A stretch of DNA of 64,000 nt from Methylomarinum sp. Ch1-1 (lineage in GTDB: Bacteria > Pseudomonadota > Gammaproteobacteria > Methylococcales > Methylomonadaceae): contig NZ_CP157743.1 of NCBI RefSeq assembly GCF_030717995.2, positions 1,550,001 to 1,614,000 of the forward strand. The letters run 5' to 3'. The translations under genes were made by a program, and so were the position numbers. Under the pieces are notes generated by a model. The model ran no database searches. It saw only the letters and a program-made list of their open reading frames with translations, and had not been told where the DNA came from. Each line of letters begins with the position of its first letter. Position 1 is the stretch's first letter. Below are positions 50,344 to 60,316 of this stretch, piece after piece.

Positions 50344-51522
50344 GCTGATCTCCTTGGGTTTTTGCGGGGACGGGCGCGCCGACCAGGCGCGCGAATAATC
50401 GAGTGACGTAGGGAATTAAACGGTCGTTGAAATCGTAATAAGGACTGTGGCAGGGAGCATCGTGGCCCTGGCCGTCGTCACCGCCGATCAAGGCAAAGGC
50501 GCCGGGATTTGCTGCAAATAATAATGAAAATCTTCCGAAGCCATGATCGGTAGGGCAATCAGCCGGTCCAAGGCGTCTGTCCCGAATTCCTGTTGCCACA
50601 GATTTCGCACGCGTGCAGCCTGCTCTGGATGATTGATGGTGGCGTCATAGCGGGGCAGGATCTTGACGTCGCAGTCCACACCATAGCTTTGCGCGGTTTG
50701 TCGGCTGATTTCGTTGATCAGTTGATTGACCCGGTCGCGGGTCGCCCGGTCAGGCACACGTATGCTGCCTTCGAGTACCGCCTGTTGCGGAATCACCGTG
50801 GGCTGGCTGGGCGCCTCGATAGAGGTCACGCTGACGACGGCGGTTTGCTGCGGCGCGAGTCGGCGACTGACGATCTGTTGCAAGGCGATGACGACGGCGC
50901 TGGCGGCCAATACCGGGTCTCGACAAAGTTCCGGCTGGCTGGCGTGTCCGCCGATGCCGGTCAGCGTGATGATGAAGGTGCCGTTGCCGCACATGACCAA
51001 GTCGTCCGGGCAGACCAGTTTGCCGAAAGGCAACGCCGGCCAGTTATGCCAACCGTAGATTTCGTCGACGCCTTCCAGCGCGCCTTCCTCGATCATCCGG
51101 CGGGCGCCGTGACCGCCTTCCTCGGCCGGTTGAAACAATAACGTGACCGGCCCCGGCAGTTGCTGTTCGCAATGTTTAAGCCAGCGGGCGGCGGCCAACA
51201 ATGTAGCGGTATGGCCGTCATGGCCGCAGGCATGCATGCAGCCAGGATGGCGCGAGGCCCAGTCCTTATCGGTCTGTTCGTTAATCGGCAACGCGTCGAT
51301 ATCGCCGCGCAGGGCGATATGAGGCGCTCTGGCGCCGGACTGGTTCAGCCTAGCCACGGTGCCGGTATCGGCGCATGGCCGCCAAGGAATATCCAGTGTC
51401 GTCAAGGCTTCACGGATTCGTCCGGCGGTCGCTGTTTCCTGCCAGGTCAGCTCGGGCTCGGCATGCAACTGATGACGCATAGCTTGCGCTAACTTCATCG
51501 TTTCCCGCCAATAGTCCTGCAT
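50327..51522 (-). pseudogene. doeB: M20 deacetylase (DoeB type) copy 2, frameshifted
   Basis: The same gene as 12824-14020, with one G lost near 50504 (CCGGGGATTTG to CCGGGATTTG). The frame is correct through the metal-binding motifs and ends early, after about 340 residues (QQIPAPLP). The last C-terminal helix region (GAFALIGGDDGQGHDAPCHS) is read separately. Loss of the C-terminal histidine region would probably inactivate it. Confidence 0.87.
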
Positions 51523-51840
51523 GATCGTCCCCCCCTGTTGAGCATGCTGCTTTAGCTACATAACGCCTATGGCTTGGTGCGGTCTATGCGCAACATGCTA
51601 ATTTTTGGTGCGTTTAAGCTAAGAAATCTGCAATCTTTGCTTAGTGACTTGCAAAGCAAGGGATATGCCAAACGCTATCGACTGGCGGCAAATTTGCAGA
51701 AATATCGTTGTAGCCACGCTTCATGTAAAGAGGGTGGCTAAGTTGACGCCACCACTGTAACGCAGTTTTACGGCGATGAAACCGTTGGTAAAAAGCCGAA
51801 GACATCAGCAATTACCAGTTTGAGTATTTTTGCGGGGTTT

Positions 51841-52013
51841 AGGGCATGGGGTGTGTCTGTCGAGGAGCGCCGTTCACCCAGCACCTAAGTTATGCTGGAA
51901 TGTAAAATATAGTCCAGTAGCCATGGAATTTAGGTGCTGGGTAAACCCATCCATGGGGGCTTGACGGCCGCATCCTTGCTGCCGACATCCTCGCCAAACA
52001 CACCCCATGCCCT
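51841..52013. mobile_element. 173-bp TIR element, copy 2
   Basis: Same element as at 14340-14512, with the perfect 16-bp ends AGGGCATGGGGTGTGT and ACACACCCCATGCCCT. Its presence in both repeats shows it was in place before the duplication or last conversion. Confidence 0.7.
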
Positions 52014-52033
52014 TTTTGAACGCCAAAGTGATG

Positions 52034-53509
52034 ATATGGACTCCTCTCCACCCTCTAACGGTGTCACAATACACCTACTAACAACTTAAACAGAACAAAG
52101 AGGAGTTCGAGATGAATCTTAACGTAGTGGGTTTAGATATTGCAAAACTAGTGTTTCATATGTTCATGATGCAAGACGGCAAAGCAAAGAAAAAGAAATT
52201 GAAACGGTCGGAACTGTTGGCCTTTGTGGCTCAGATGCCGGTGAGCGTGATCGCGATGGAAGCCTGCGGCGGCGCTCATCATTGGGCCCGGGCATTTCAG
52301 GCCCTGGGCCACGAAGTAGTGCTGTTGAATACTCGCTTCGTGAAGGCATTCGTGGTTGGCAATAAAAACGATTACAACGACGCCGAGGCGATTTACACGG
52401 CGGCCTGCCAGCCGAACAAACGCAGCGTGGCGATCAAAGGCATTGAGCAGCAAGACTTAGCCATGCTGCAAGGTGTCCGGCGAGGTAAGGTGGACGAACG
52501 CACGGCCTTGGTCAATCAAATGCGCGGTTATCTGGCTGAACGAGGCATCGTGCTGCCGCGTAGCGTGAATCAGTTCAGAAAACAACTGCCCAGTATTCTG
52601 GAGGACGGGGAAAATGACCTCAGCACGCTGAGCCGGAAGCTGTTTGCCGAGCAGTATCAAGCGCTGAAAGCCTTGGACGAAGCGATCCGGGCTCTGGACC
52701 GGGAAATTACGGCAGTATGCCAAAACAATGCCTTAGCCCGACGATTGCTTGACATACCGGGTATCGGTCCTTTGACCGCCATTTTGGCCACGGCTGACGT
52801 CGGCGATGGCAAGGGTTATGATTCGAGCCGAGATTACGCGGCCAGCTTGGGCGTGGTGCCAAGGCAGCACAGCAGCGGCGATAAGCAGGTATTACTGGGC
52901 ATCAGTAAACGCGGCAACCGCCAATTGCGCACATCCTTGATTCACGGGGCAAGAGCGGTGCTGAAATACTGCGGTGACAAGAGCGACCCCTTGAGCCTGT
53001 GGCTCAAAGGCTTGATTGAACGGCGAGGCTTCAACAAAGCGGCCGTGGCTTTGGCCAACAAGAACGCCCGGATCATTTGGGCGCTGGCAACGCGTGGCGG
53101 CGATTACGTGCCACAAATGGCCTAAGCCGATGAAAACCGGGTTATCCACCCTTTGCCCACAAGCTCCGAGCACGATTGAAGGGCTCTACGCATGTGGACA
53201 AAGCGTGGATAACCCTAACAACACTGTAGTAAACGAGTTCAACCAAATTGCGGAGGCAAGACTCTCAAAGTGATGACATTCAACAGGTCAGACCGGCGCT
53301 TTTAAAATCCGTTATTCCCGAAGATTCCTTGAAATCGGCAAAGTGATAGAGATAAAAGCGCGCGGATAGCTTCATCAGGGCCCGAAGGTCGATAAATACC
53401 TTCATCAAGAGGCCGAATATATGGCGGCAATCTCGATCTCTGTTGGAAACATCATTTTTGAACAATCTTGGCTTGCAATTGGAGAGGAGTCCATATATGG
53501 GAATTGCTG
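52034..53509 (+). mobile_element. IS110-family (IS1111-type) insertion sequence, copy 2
   Basis: Inverted repeats ATATGGACTCCTCTCC (52034-52049) and GGAGAGGAGTCCATAT (53481-53496). Homology to copy 1 ends at 53509, 13 bp beyond the right repeat, and the flanking DNA then differs completely (CGAAGACATGG here, the RelA/SpoT fragment in copy 1). Confidence 0.85.
52112..53125 (+). CDS. IS110-family transposase, copy 2
   Basis: A 337-aa DEDD transposase, the same as at 14611-15624 except Ile for Met in LLDIPGIGP; synonymous changes occur nearby. Catalytic residues Asp9, Glu50 and Asp87/Asp90 are kept. Intact and potentially active. Confidence 0.94.
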   Translation: MNLNVVGLDIAKLVFHMFMMQDGKAKKKKLKRSELLAFVAQMPVSVIAMEACGGAHHWARAFQALGHEVVLLNTRFVKAFVVGNKNDYNDAEAIYTAACQPNKRSVAIKGIEQQDLAMLQGVRRGKVDERTALVNQMRGYLAERGIVLPRSVNQFRKQLPSILEDGENDLSTLSRKLFAEQYQALKALDEAIRALDREITAVCQNNALARRLLDIPGIGPLTAILATADVGDGKGYDSSRDYAASLGVVPRQHSSGDKQVLLGISKRGNRQLRTSLIHGARAVLKYCGDKSDPLSLWLKGLIERRGFNKAAVALANKNARIIWALATRGGDYVPQMA

Positions 53510-53621
53510 CGAAGACATGGACTCGGGTTTTTATCATCATCTAGGACAGACTGATTCCGGTTCAACGGTGACGTTCGACAGTCTTGCTTCGGCTAACGGT
53601 TACGATGCTTTTAGGCTTTTG
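53510..53621. other. Short unassigned stretch after the IS
   Basis: 112 bp between the IS end and the HD-GYP gene. A plus-strand frame runs from inside the IS to 53627 (DSGFYHHLGQTDSGSTVTFD, then SLASANGYDAFRLLL) but resembles nothing known, and it overlaps the HD-GYP stop, so it is not called a gene. It may hold the tail of a gene cut by the IS. Confidence 0.4.
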
Positions 53622-54347
53622 CTATAAAGAAAATTCATGGTGACATTTATTCAAAACCATATCCCGCAACACCGATTCTTCGGCCAAAAAGGCGTCAACC
53701 GCCGAAGGATCAAATTGGGTCCCTCTCATGCTCATGATTTCCTGTTTGGCGATATCGAAAGTTTGTCCTTTGCGATAGGGGCGGTCGGAAGTCATGGCGT
53801 CCAATGTGTCGATCACCATGAATAAACGCGCGCCGAGAGGAATTTCATCGCCCTTAAGACGATGGGGGTAGCCGGAGCCGTCATAACGTTCCTCGTGGCT
53901 TAGGATGATTCTGGCTGCATCGACCATATCGGGTATTTGCGCAATCAGTTCATATCCTTTTTCCGGGTGGGTATGCATTATCCGCCATTCGTTATCCGTT
54001 AAAGGGCCTTGCTTCAATAAAATTTCGTCGGCAATGCCTATTTTTCCGATATCATGCAATAAGGCCCCCCAATAAATTTGCTGTAATCGGCGGGGGGCTT
54101 TCATAAAGCGGCGAGCCAGCACCATCGTATGACAGGCGACTCGCTTTGAATGCATGCCGGTTTCATGTTCCCTCAGATCCAGTGCGTTGACCAGTATTTC
54201 GGTCAGCACAGCATAAGGATCATTCTGTCTGGCATATTCGTCCCGGGTTTTTAAATAACAATGTTCGCAGCAATAGGTCCGTTCATTGATGACATAGGGC
54301 TGTGTCGTAATTTCTGTTCCACAGTGTTGACAATTCATCTCGATCAC
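53622..54347 (-). CDS. HD-GYP domain protein with N-terminal zinc finger
   Basis: A 241-aa protein. Residues 1-30 hold a cysteine cluster (Cys6, Cys9, Cys26, Cys27, Cys30: NCQHCG then YCCEHC), likely a zinc-binding module. The HD-GYP domain occupies about 45-235, with HETGMHSKRV, LLHDIGKIG (HD at 98-99), HTHPEKGYELI, ILSHEERYDGSGYP (GYP at 159-161) and TLDAMTSDRPYRKG. All metal-binding positions are kept, so it should hydrolyse cyclic di-GMP or a similar cyclic dinucleotide. The start could be Met4. It is 57 bp downstream of cusA in the same direction and may be co-transcribed with the cus operon. The His-Cys-rich front end suggests a metal- or redox-sensing input. Confidence 0.88.
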   Translation of the reverse strand: MIEMNCQHCGTEITTQPYVINERTYCCEHCYLKTRDEYARQNDPYAVLTEILVNALDLREHETGMHSKRVACHTMVLARRFMKAPRRLQQIYWGALLHDIGKIGIADEILLKQGPLTDNEWRIMHTHPEKGYELIAQIPDMVDAARIILSHEERYDGSGYPHRLKGDEIPLGARLFMVIDTLDAMTSDRPYRKGQTFDIAKQEIMSMRGTQFDPSAVDAFLAEESVLRDMVLNKCHHEFSL

Positions 54348-54404
54348 TTAGGTTTTGTAGTGGGGAATGCTTTAAAAATGATTTTGCGTTCATAGCAGCA
54401 TGCG

Positions 54405-57400
54405 TTATCTCTTCATGCGTTCCTGAAACTGCAGCGCCAGACTGTAAATCACCGGAAATACCAAAAGGCTGAGCATCAACACGGTCAGCATGCCGCCTAG
54501 CACCGGTGCGGCGATGCGCTGGGTGACATCGGCGCCGGAACCCGTGGCCCACATGATCGGAATCAAGCCCAGCATGGTCGTGAACGCGGTGATCGCAACC
54601 GGACGAACGCGCAGCGCCGTGGCGGCTTCGACGGCCTGTTTAATTTCCAAAGCCGTCAACGGAGCCTGTTTCTGCCTTCTCAGTCTGGCTACCTCGATAT
54701 CGATAAAATTTAACACCATCGCGCCGGTTTCGGCGGCGGTGCCGGCCAGCGCGATGAAACCGACATAGACGGCCACCGACAGGTTGAAACCGTACCAGTA
54801 AATCATCCAAATGCCGCCGATCAGGCCGAACGGAATCGTCAACATGACGATGACCGGTTCGACAAAATTGCGGAAAGAAAAATACAGCAGCAAAAAAATC
54901 AGAAACAACGTCAGCGGAACCACGATACGCAGCCGGGCCGCCGCTCTTTCCATGTATTCGAACTGGCCCGACCAGCTGACGGTATAGCCTTTGGGAATGT
55001 TTACCTGCCGTTCCAATGTTTGCTTGGCCTTGGCGACAAAACCGCCGATGTCGGAGGTTTTGATATCGACATAAATCCAGGCGTTGGGGCGGGAATTTTC
55101 ACTTTTGATGACGGGAGGGCCGCGTCTTAAATTAAGATCGGCCACCAAAGTCAGTGGAATTTGCGCGCCGGTTGGGGTTGGAATGAGCACCCGTTTCAGG
55201 CTATTCAGATTATCCCGCAGCTCACGCGGATAACGCAGATTGACCGGATAGCGCTCCAGGCCTTCCACGGTTTCGGTCACGTTCATGCCGCCGATGGCGC
55301 TTTGAATGACGTCTTGCACGTCGCCGACGGTCAAGCCATAGCGGGCGGCGGCGTCACGGTCGATGTCGAAATCGAGGTAATAGCCGCCCACGGCGCGATC
55401 GCCGAAGGCGGACAGGGTGTCCGGTAGGGTTTTCATCGCCTGCTCGATCGCCTTGGCCAAGCGCTGCAATTCATTCAAGTCCGGCCCGGACACCTTGATG
55501 CCGACCGGCGTTTTAATGCCGGTGGAGAGCATATCGATGCGAGTCTTGATTGGCATGGTCCAGGCATTGGTGACCCCCGGAAAACGGATTGCTTGATCCA
55601 TTTCGGTCATCAATTGCCGGGTGGTTTTATCAGGATCCGGCCACTGCTCTTTGGGTTTGAGCTGAATCGTGGTTTCGGTCATCGACAGCGGCGCAGGATC
55701 GGTGGCAGTATCGGCCCGGCCGACTTTACCGAAGACATGCCGCACTTCCGGGAAGGTTTTCAGGATCTTGTCGGTTTGTTGCAGCAGTTCCTTGGCTTTG
55801 GTGATCGAAATGCCGGGAAATGTGCTTGGCATATAGAGGATGTCGCCTTCGTCCAGCGGCGGCATGAATTCGCTGCCGGTTTTGGCCAGCGGATAGGCGG
55901 TTGATGCCAATAAGGCGCTGGCTATTATTAACGTAATAAAACGCCAGCGCATGGCTACTTTTAAAACGGGCGAATGGATCGAATGCAGCAAGCGGTTAGC
56001 CGGGTTTTTGTGCTCCGGCATGATCTTGCCACGGATAAAATAGCCCATCAAGACCGGAACGACGGTGACCGTCAATAGCGCCGCTGCCGCCATGGCGTAG
56101 GACTTGGTGAAGGCCAGCGGACTAAATAGCCGGCCTTCCTGCGCCTGCATGGTAAAAATGGGAATGAACGAAACGGTGATGACCAGCAATGAAAAAAACA
56201 GCGTCGGCCCCACTTCTTGCGATGCGGTGGAGATGGCCTGCCAGCGTTCCTGCCCGGTCAATTCGGCTTTTTTCTGAGCGGCTGCCTCGGCCAGATGCTT
56301 GTGGGCATTTTCCACCATCACAATGCCGCCGTCGACCATGTCGCCTATGGCAATGGCGATGCCGCCCAGCGACATGATGTTGGCGTTAAGTCCCTGCAGT
56401 TTCATCACGATGAAAGCGATCAATACGCCCAGCGGCAACGTGATCACGATCACCAGCGATGAGCGCAGATGCAGCAGGAACAAGCCGACCAAAACGCAGA
56501 CGATGATCAATTCCAGTGTCAACGCCTGGTACAAGGTCGCCACCGCCCGCTCGATCAAGTCGCCCCGGTCGTAAACAGGGATGAGTTCGACGCCGTCCGG
56601 CAGTCCTTTTTTCAGTTCCTCAAGCTTGGCTCTGACACCCTCAATGGTCGCCTTGGCGTTTTCACCAAAGCGCATGATGACCACGCCGCCGGCCACTTCG
56701 CCTTCACCGTCCAGTTCCACCAATCCCCGGCGCAATTCCGGGCCGATATGTACATGGGCGACATCCTGTATCCGAACCGGCGTGCCGTTGGCGTCGACGG
56801 CCAGCGGTATACCGTTGATGTCGTCGATACCGCGGATATAGCCCAAGCCCCGCACCATGTATTCGGTTTCCGCCATTTCCACCAAGCGGCCGCCGACATC
56901 GTTGTTGGAGCGTTGAATGGCCCGTTTAACTTTGGCCAGTGGAATACCGTAGGCGAGCAAGGCATTCGGATCGACTTCGACCTGATATTGTTTGACGTAA
57001 CCGCCGACCGAAGCCACTTCGGATACGCCGGGTACCGTTTGCAACGGATAGCGCAGGTACCAGTCCTGAATCGAACGCAGCTGCGCCAGGTCGTGTTTGC
57101 CGGTTTTATCGAGTAGGGCATATTCATAAACCCAGCCGACGCCGGTGGCGTCGGGCCCCAGTGCCGGATTGACGCCTAGGGGCAGGCGGCTGGTGGCATA
57201 ATTCAAATATTCCAGCACACGCGAACGGGCCCAATACATATCGGTGCCGTCTTCGAAAATGATGTAAACGAAAGACAGGCCGAAGAAGGAGTAGCCGCGC
57301 ACGACTTTGGCTTTCGGAACCGCCAGCATGGCCGTCGTCAACGGGTAGGTCACCTGATCCTCGACCACTTGCGGCGCTTGGCCCGGATATTTAGTGAAAA

Positions 57401-57545
57401 CGATGACCTGGACATCGGATAAGTCCGGTATCGCATCCAACGGCATGGTTTTAAAAGACCACAGGCCTGCCAAGCCTAGGATAACGGCCGCCAAAAGCAC
57501 GATAAAACGGTTTTTCAGTGACTGCTCGATTAAGGTCTTAATCAT
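54405..57545 (-). CDS. cusA: CusA-type heavy-metal efflux RND permease
   Basis: A 1046-aa HME-RND pump. ATG 57545 (MIKTLIEQSLKNRF) has AGGAGCT before it and is preferred to the longer frame from 57596, which would run deeper into cusB. The TM4 motif GGIAIAIGDMVDGGIVMVEN is of the Cus/Sil type (copper/silver), but with Asp where E. coli CusA has Ala, so specificity may be shifted. Periplasmic pore parts include FVYIIFEDGTDMYWARSRVL and VEVDPNALLAYGIPLAKVKR. The operon order is cusC-cusB-cusA with overlapping ends. A candidate for exporting Cu(I)/Ag(I) from cytoplasm or periplasm. Confidence 0.92.
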   Translation of the reverse strand: MIKTLIEQSLKNRFIVLLAAVILGLAGLWSFKTMPLDAIPDLSDVQVIVFTKYPGQAPQVVEDQVTYPLTTAMLAVPKAKVVRGYSFFGLSFVYIIFEDGTDMYWARSRVLEYLNYATSRLPLGVNPALGPDATGVGWVYEYALLDKTGKHDLAQLRSIQDWYLRYPLQTVPGVSEVASVGGYVKQYQVEVDPNALLAYGIPLAKVKRAIQRSNNDVGGRLVEMAETEYMVRGLGYIRGIDDINGIPLAVDANGTPVRIQDVAHVHIGPELRRGLVELDGEGEVAGGVVIMRFGENAKATIEGVRAKLEELKKGLPDGVELIPVYDRGDLIERAVATLYQALTLELIIVCVLVGLFLLHLRSSLVIVITLPLGVLIAFIVMKLQGLNANIMSLGGIAIAIGDMVDGGIVMVENAHKHLAEAAAQKKAELTGQERWQAISTASQEVGPTLFFSLLVITVSFIPIFTMQAQEGRLFSPLAFTKSYAMAAAALLTVTVVPVLMGYFIRGKIMPEHKNPANRLLHSIHSPVLKVAMRWRFITLIIASALLASTAYPLAKTGSEFMPPLDEGDILYMPSTFPGISITKAKELLQQTDKILKTFPEVRHVFGKVGRADTATDPAPLSMTETTIQLKPKEQWPDPDKTTRQLMTEMDQAIRFPGVTNAWTMPIKTRIDMLSTGIKTPVGIKVSGPDLNELQRLAKAIEQAMKTLPDTLSAFGDRAVGGYYLDFDIDRDAAARYGLTVGDVQDVIQSAIGGMNVTETVEGLERYPVNLRYPRELRDNLNSLKRVLIPTPTGAQIPLTLVADLNLRRGPPVIKSENSRPNAWIYVDIKTSDIGGFVAKAKQTLERQVNIPKGYTVSWSGQFEYMERAAARLRIVVPLTLFLIFLLLYFSFRNFVEPVIVMLTIPFGLIGGIWMIYWYGFNLSVAVYVGFIALAGTAAETGAMVLNFIDIEVARLRRQKQAPLTALEIKQAVEAATALRVRPVAITAFTTMLGLIPIMWATGSGADVTQRIAAPVLGGMLTVLMLSLLVFPVIYSLALQFQERMKR

Positions 57546-58920
57546 GTCGATGAGCTCCTGATCGGTCGTCCTCCATTTCGCTATCGGGCTTTTCAACGTC
57601 GCCGCTTGGAGGGTGATCTGCCGGTTCCTGGTTCATGTTCATCGAACCGCCAGACTCGTTCGGTTCGACCATCTTGGTCGCGGCTTCGCGCAGTTTGGAT
57701 TCCGAATCAATCAGAAATTGCGCGGAAATAACAACCCGTTCGCCAGCATTCACGCCGTCCAATACGGCCGCTTTACCGTTGGACGAGAGTCCCAGCGTCA
57801 CCGTTCGGGGCTCGAACTTGCCGGGCGCACGCACGACGAAAACTTGATTGCGGGCGCCGGAGCGGATGACGGATTCGGAGGGGATCGTGATCGTTTCCAC
57901 ATTTTTGCCGGCAAATATGGTCAATTCGGCGAACATGTCCGGTTTTAATAATAACGCCGAGTTATCGAATATGAGCCGCACCTTGATGGTCCGTGTCTTG
58001 GGTTCGGCATAGGGATAAATAAAAGCCAGACGGCCTTTAAACACCCGTCCCGGCACACCGGCCAAGCGCATCTCGACCGGATCGCCAACCTTGATCCAGG
58101 GCAGTTCATATTCATAAATATCGGCATAAACCCAGACAGTAGACAGGTCGGCGATCATATAAAGTTCGGTGGCCGGAGTGACATACTGGCCCTCACGGGC
58201 ACCAATATTCATGACGATGCCGGCCTCGGGCGTATGAATATGCAGACTCTTTTTGATCTTATGGGAGTGGGTCAAATCATGCAGTTGATGTTCGGGCACA
58301 TCCAGCAGTTTCAAGCGTTCCAGTGAGCTTTTGACCAATTCCTCGGCGCCACGCCGAATATCCTCGATCGGACTGTTTTCCAACACCTTAAGGTTATTCA
58401 GCGCCAAAATATATTCCTGTTGGCTGGTCACCAGTTGCGGCGAATAAATACTGAGCAAGTCTTCGTTCTTTTTGACCCATTCTCCGGTTTTGTCGATATT
58501 CAACGTTTCGATCCAGCCTTCGGTTTTCGGATGCAGACGCACCAGGCGCTCTTCATCGTAAGCGACTCGACCGACCGCACGGACAATATGAGACAACGTT
58601 TCCCGTGTCGCAACGGCGGTGCGCACGCCGATATTCTGTTCGGTAACCGGATCAATTTTGACAGTACCCGAGGGTGCGGTCGCACCGTTTGCGTCATCGG
58701 CATAAACCGGAACATAATCCATGCCCATCGCATCCTTGGCCGGCACCGGCGAGGTCACCGATGGGTTCATCGGATTGCGGTAGAATAAAGGGGGAGCGCT
58801 CGGTGTTGACGACGGCGGAGCTGGTTGGGTTTCAATCTGTTGCAGGGTCGCCCACCAATACCCTGCGCCGAGACCGGCGGCCAAAAACAAGAGGGCGGTG
58901 ATAATCGAATGCTTATTCAT
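57538..58920 (-). CDS. cusB: CusB-type periplasmic adaptor
   Basis: A 460-aa membrane fusion protein. An N-terminal membrane anchor (IITALLFLAAGLGAGYWWAT) is followed by a Pro-rich linker and a heavy-metal-binding domain (about residues 47-73: FYRNPMNPSVTSPVPAKDAM, then GMDYVPVYAD), whose Met-rich motif binds Cu or Ag in CusB relatives. The adaptor core follows (GRVAYDEERLVRLHPKTEGW, then YSPQLVTSQQEYILA). The C-terminus carries DHPPSGDVEKPDSEMEDD and a final AHRHD, His- and acid-rich. It overlaps cusC by 8 bp and cusA by 8 bp, indicating translational coupling. Confidence 0.92.
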   Translation of the reverse strand: MNKHSIITALLFLAAGLGAGYWWATLQQIETQPAPPSSTPSAPPLFYRNPMNPSVTSPVPAKDAMGMDYVPVYADDANGATAPSGTVKIDPVTEQNIGVRTAVATRETLSHIVRAVGRVAYDEERLVRLHPKTEGWIETLNIDKTGEWVKKNEDLLSIYSPQLVTSQQEYILALNNLKVLENSPIEDIRRGAEELVKSSLERLKLLDVPEHQLHDLTHSHKIKKSLHIHTPEAGIVMNIGAREGQYVTPATELYMIADLSTVWVYADIYEYELPWIKVGDPVEMRLAGVPGRVFKGRLAFIYPYAEPKTRTIKVRLIFDNSALLLKPDMFAELTIFAGKNVETITIPSESVIRSGARNQVFVVRAPGKFEPRTVTLGLSSNGKAAVLDGVNAGERVVISAQFLIDSESKLREAATKMVEPNESGGSMNMNQEPADHPPSGDVEKPDSEMEDDRSGAHRHD

Positions 58921-60217
58921 AAATTTCTTCCTTACCGACCGCGGCCGTCAACTGCGCTAAAGACTGATTGGCCTCAGCAAAGGCATTCCAGTATTGCATT
59001 TCATAATTGAATAAGGTGATCTGGCTTTGCACCAGATTGAGAAAATCCAATTTGTTAACCTGGTAGCCGGCCAGCATGGAAGCAACGGTCTGTCGCGCCT
59101 GAGGAATGATGCCGGTCTTAAACAAAATCACTTGATCTTTCGCGCGTTGATAATCGCTTACGCCTTGCGAGATTTGCCCGCGCACGTGATTCCATTCGTC
59201 CCGCAGCGCATATTTTTGCCGCATCAACTCGCTGGTCCTTTGATCCACCGCTTTGGCCTGTTTGCTGGCGATGAAGATCGGCACGGTCATGCTCAATTTC
59301 ATGCTGAGGAAATCCGCGCGTTCGGCGCCGTCAAGCATACGGTCCCGGATGCCGTAGGCCGCTCCGACATTCAAATCGGGGAAATAGTCTTTTTTGGCCA
59401 GATCCAGTCGTGATTGGGCGGCGTTAATGGTTTCTCGTTTGGCGGCCAGCAGCGCCCTGAACTCTTCAGCCATCTGGTAAAGAACGGTTTCCGCAATCAG
59501 CTTAGGCAATTTTTCCGCCAATCTATTCGGCAACGCGACGGGTAAATTCGACGGTCTATCCAATAGGGTGTTGAGTTGCGCCACGGTATTACGCCGCAGT
59601 CCGTTCAATTTAAGCTGCTGGTCCAGGAGTTTTGACAATTCCAATTGCGCCAACAGAACATCCTGTTGCAAGCCTTCGCCAACCTCGTATTTGGTGCGGG
59701 CGATTTGGATAAACTGCCTCAACAGGGTTAGGTTGCTGTCGACGATTTGCAAGGCATGGTCCAGATAGAAAATCTGCCACCAGGTATTTCTGACTTTTTT
59801 CTGTAGCCACCATCTGGCCTCGGTCACAGATTGTAAGGCAGCGGCGGCTTCGAATGAGGCGGCCTGTTCGCGCAGCGCGAGTTTACCCGGAAACGGAATA
59901 GTCTGGGATATTCCTAGTTGGATTTGGGTCATATTTTCTTGACGGGTATCGAAGGTATCGACCGGAAGATTCAAGGTATTGAAACTGACGACGGGATCCG
60001 GCAAGCTGCCGACCTGTGAAGGGATGGCCATCAGCGCTTGAGCCCTGGCCTGCATCTGCGCCAGATCGGGATTGTTTTGCAAGGCGATTGTAATGGCCGA
60101 TTCGAGCGTCACAACGGGCTGTTCCGAGGCGCGGCTGCTGCTGATGGCGACCATCAGCAGCATGGCGAGAACAGGTCTGGTTAGACAGTGTGGGGAAAAC
60201 ATAAAGCCCTCGTACAC
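58913..60217 (-). CDS. cusC: CusC-type outer-membrane channel (TolC family)
   Basis: A 434-aa outer-membrane efflux protein with a signal peptide (LTRPVLAMLLMVAISSSRA). OEP repeats include ITIALQNNPDLAQMQARAQA and LGISQTIPFPGKLALREQAA, with a second repeat containing AQSRLDLAKKDYFPDLNVGA. It supplies the exit duct for CusBA. First structural gene of the operon and overlapping cusB by 8 bp; a small periplasmic-protein gene lies about 100 bp upstream. Confidence 0.9.
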   Translation of the reverse strand: MYEGFMFSPHCLTRPVLAMLLMVAISSSRASEQPVVTLESAITIALQNNPDLAQMQARAQALMAIPSQVGSLPDPVVSFNTLNLPVDTFDTRQENMTQIQLGISQTIPFPGKLALREQAASFEAAAALQSVTEARWWLQKKVRNTWWQIFYLDHALQIVDSNLTLLRQFIQIARTKYEVGEGLQQDVLLAQLELSKLLDQQLKLNGLRRNTVAQLNTLLDRPSNLPVALPNRLAEKLPKLIAETVLYQMAEEFRALLAAKRETINAAQSRLDLAKKDYFPDLNVGAAYGIRDRMLDGAERADFLSMKLSMTVPIFIASKQAKAVDQRTSELMRQKYALRDEWNHVRGQISQGVSDYQRAKDQVILFKTGIIPQARQTVASMLAGYQVNKLDFLNLVQSQITLFNYEMQYWNAFAEANQSLAQLTAAVGKEEIYE

Positions 60218-60316
60218 AAAAAAGAAAAAGAGTTTTGTCGTGTTGTTAAGGGCGCGCGGCCTGATTAAAGGAATAATGCGAACAGTAGTCCATCCCGAAA
60301 CGGCAGCGACACCTGA

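Larger units (their letters stand above)
41566..53509. repeat. Long direct repeat, copy 2 (11,944 bp)
   Basis: Nearly identical to 4056-16008 and in the same direction. Relative to copy 1 it has one-base insertions near 43961 and 44267. It has one-base losses near 44641, 44671, 44783, 45041, 45093, 45109, 46671, 48406, 49533, 50504 and 51770, mostly in short homopolymers. Substitutions are few; they are relatively denser within the IS1111-type element. The right end is the IS end at 53509. Confidence 0.95.

Noticed and set aside
53421-53627. Open frame crossing the IS right end in copy 2
   Set aside because: It starts inside the IS, has no recognised domain and overlaps the HD-GYP gene; probably chance or a cut gene tail.
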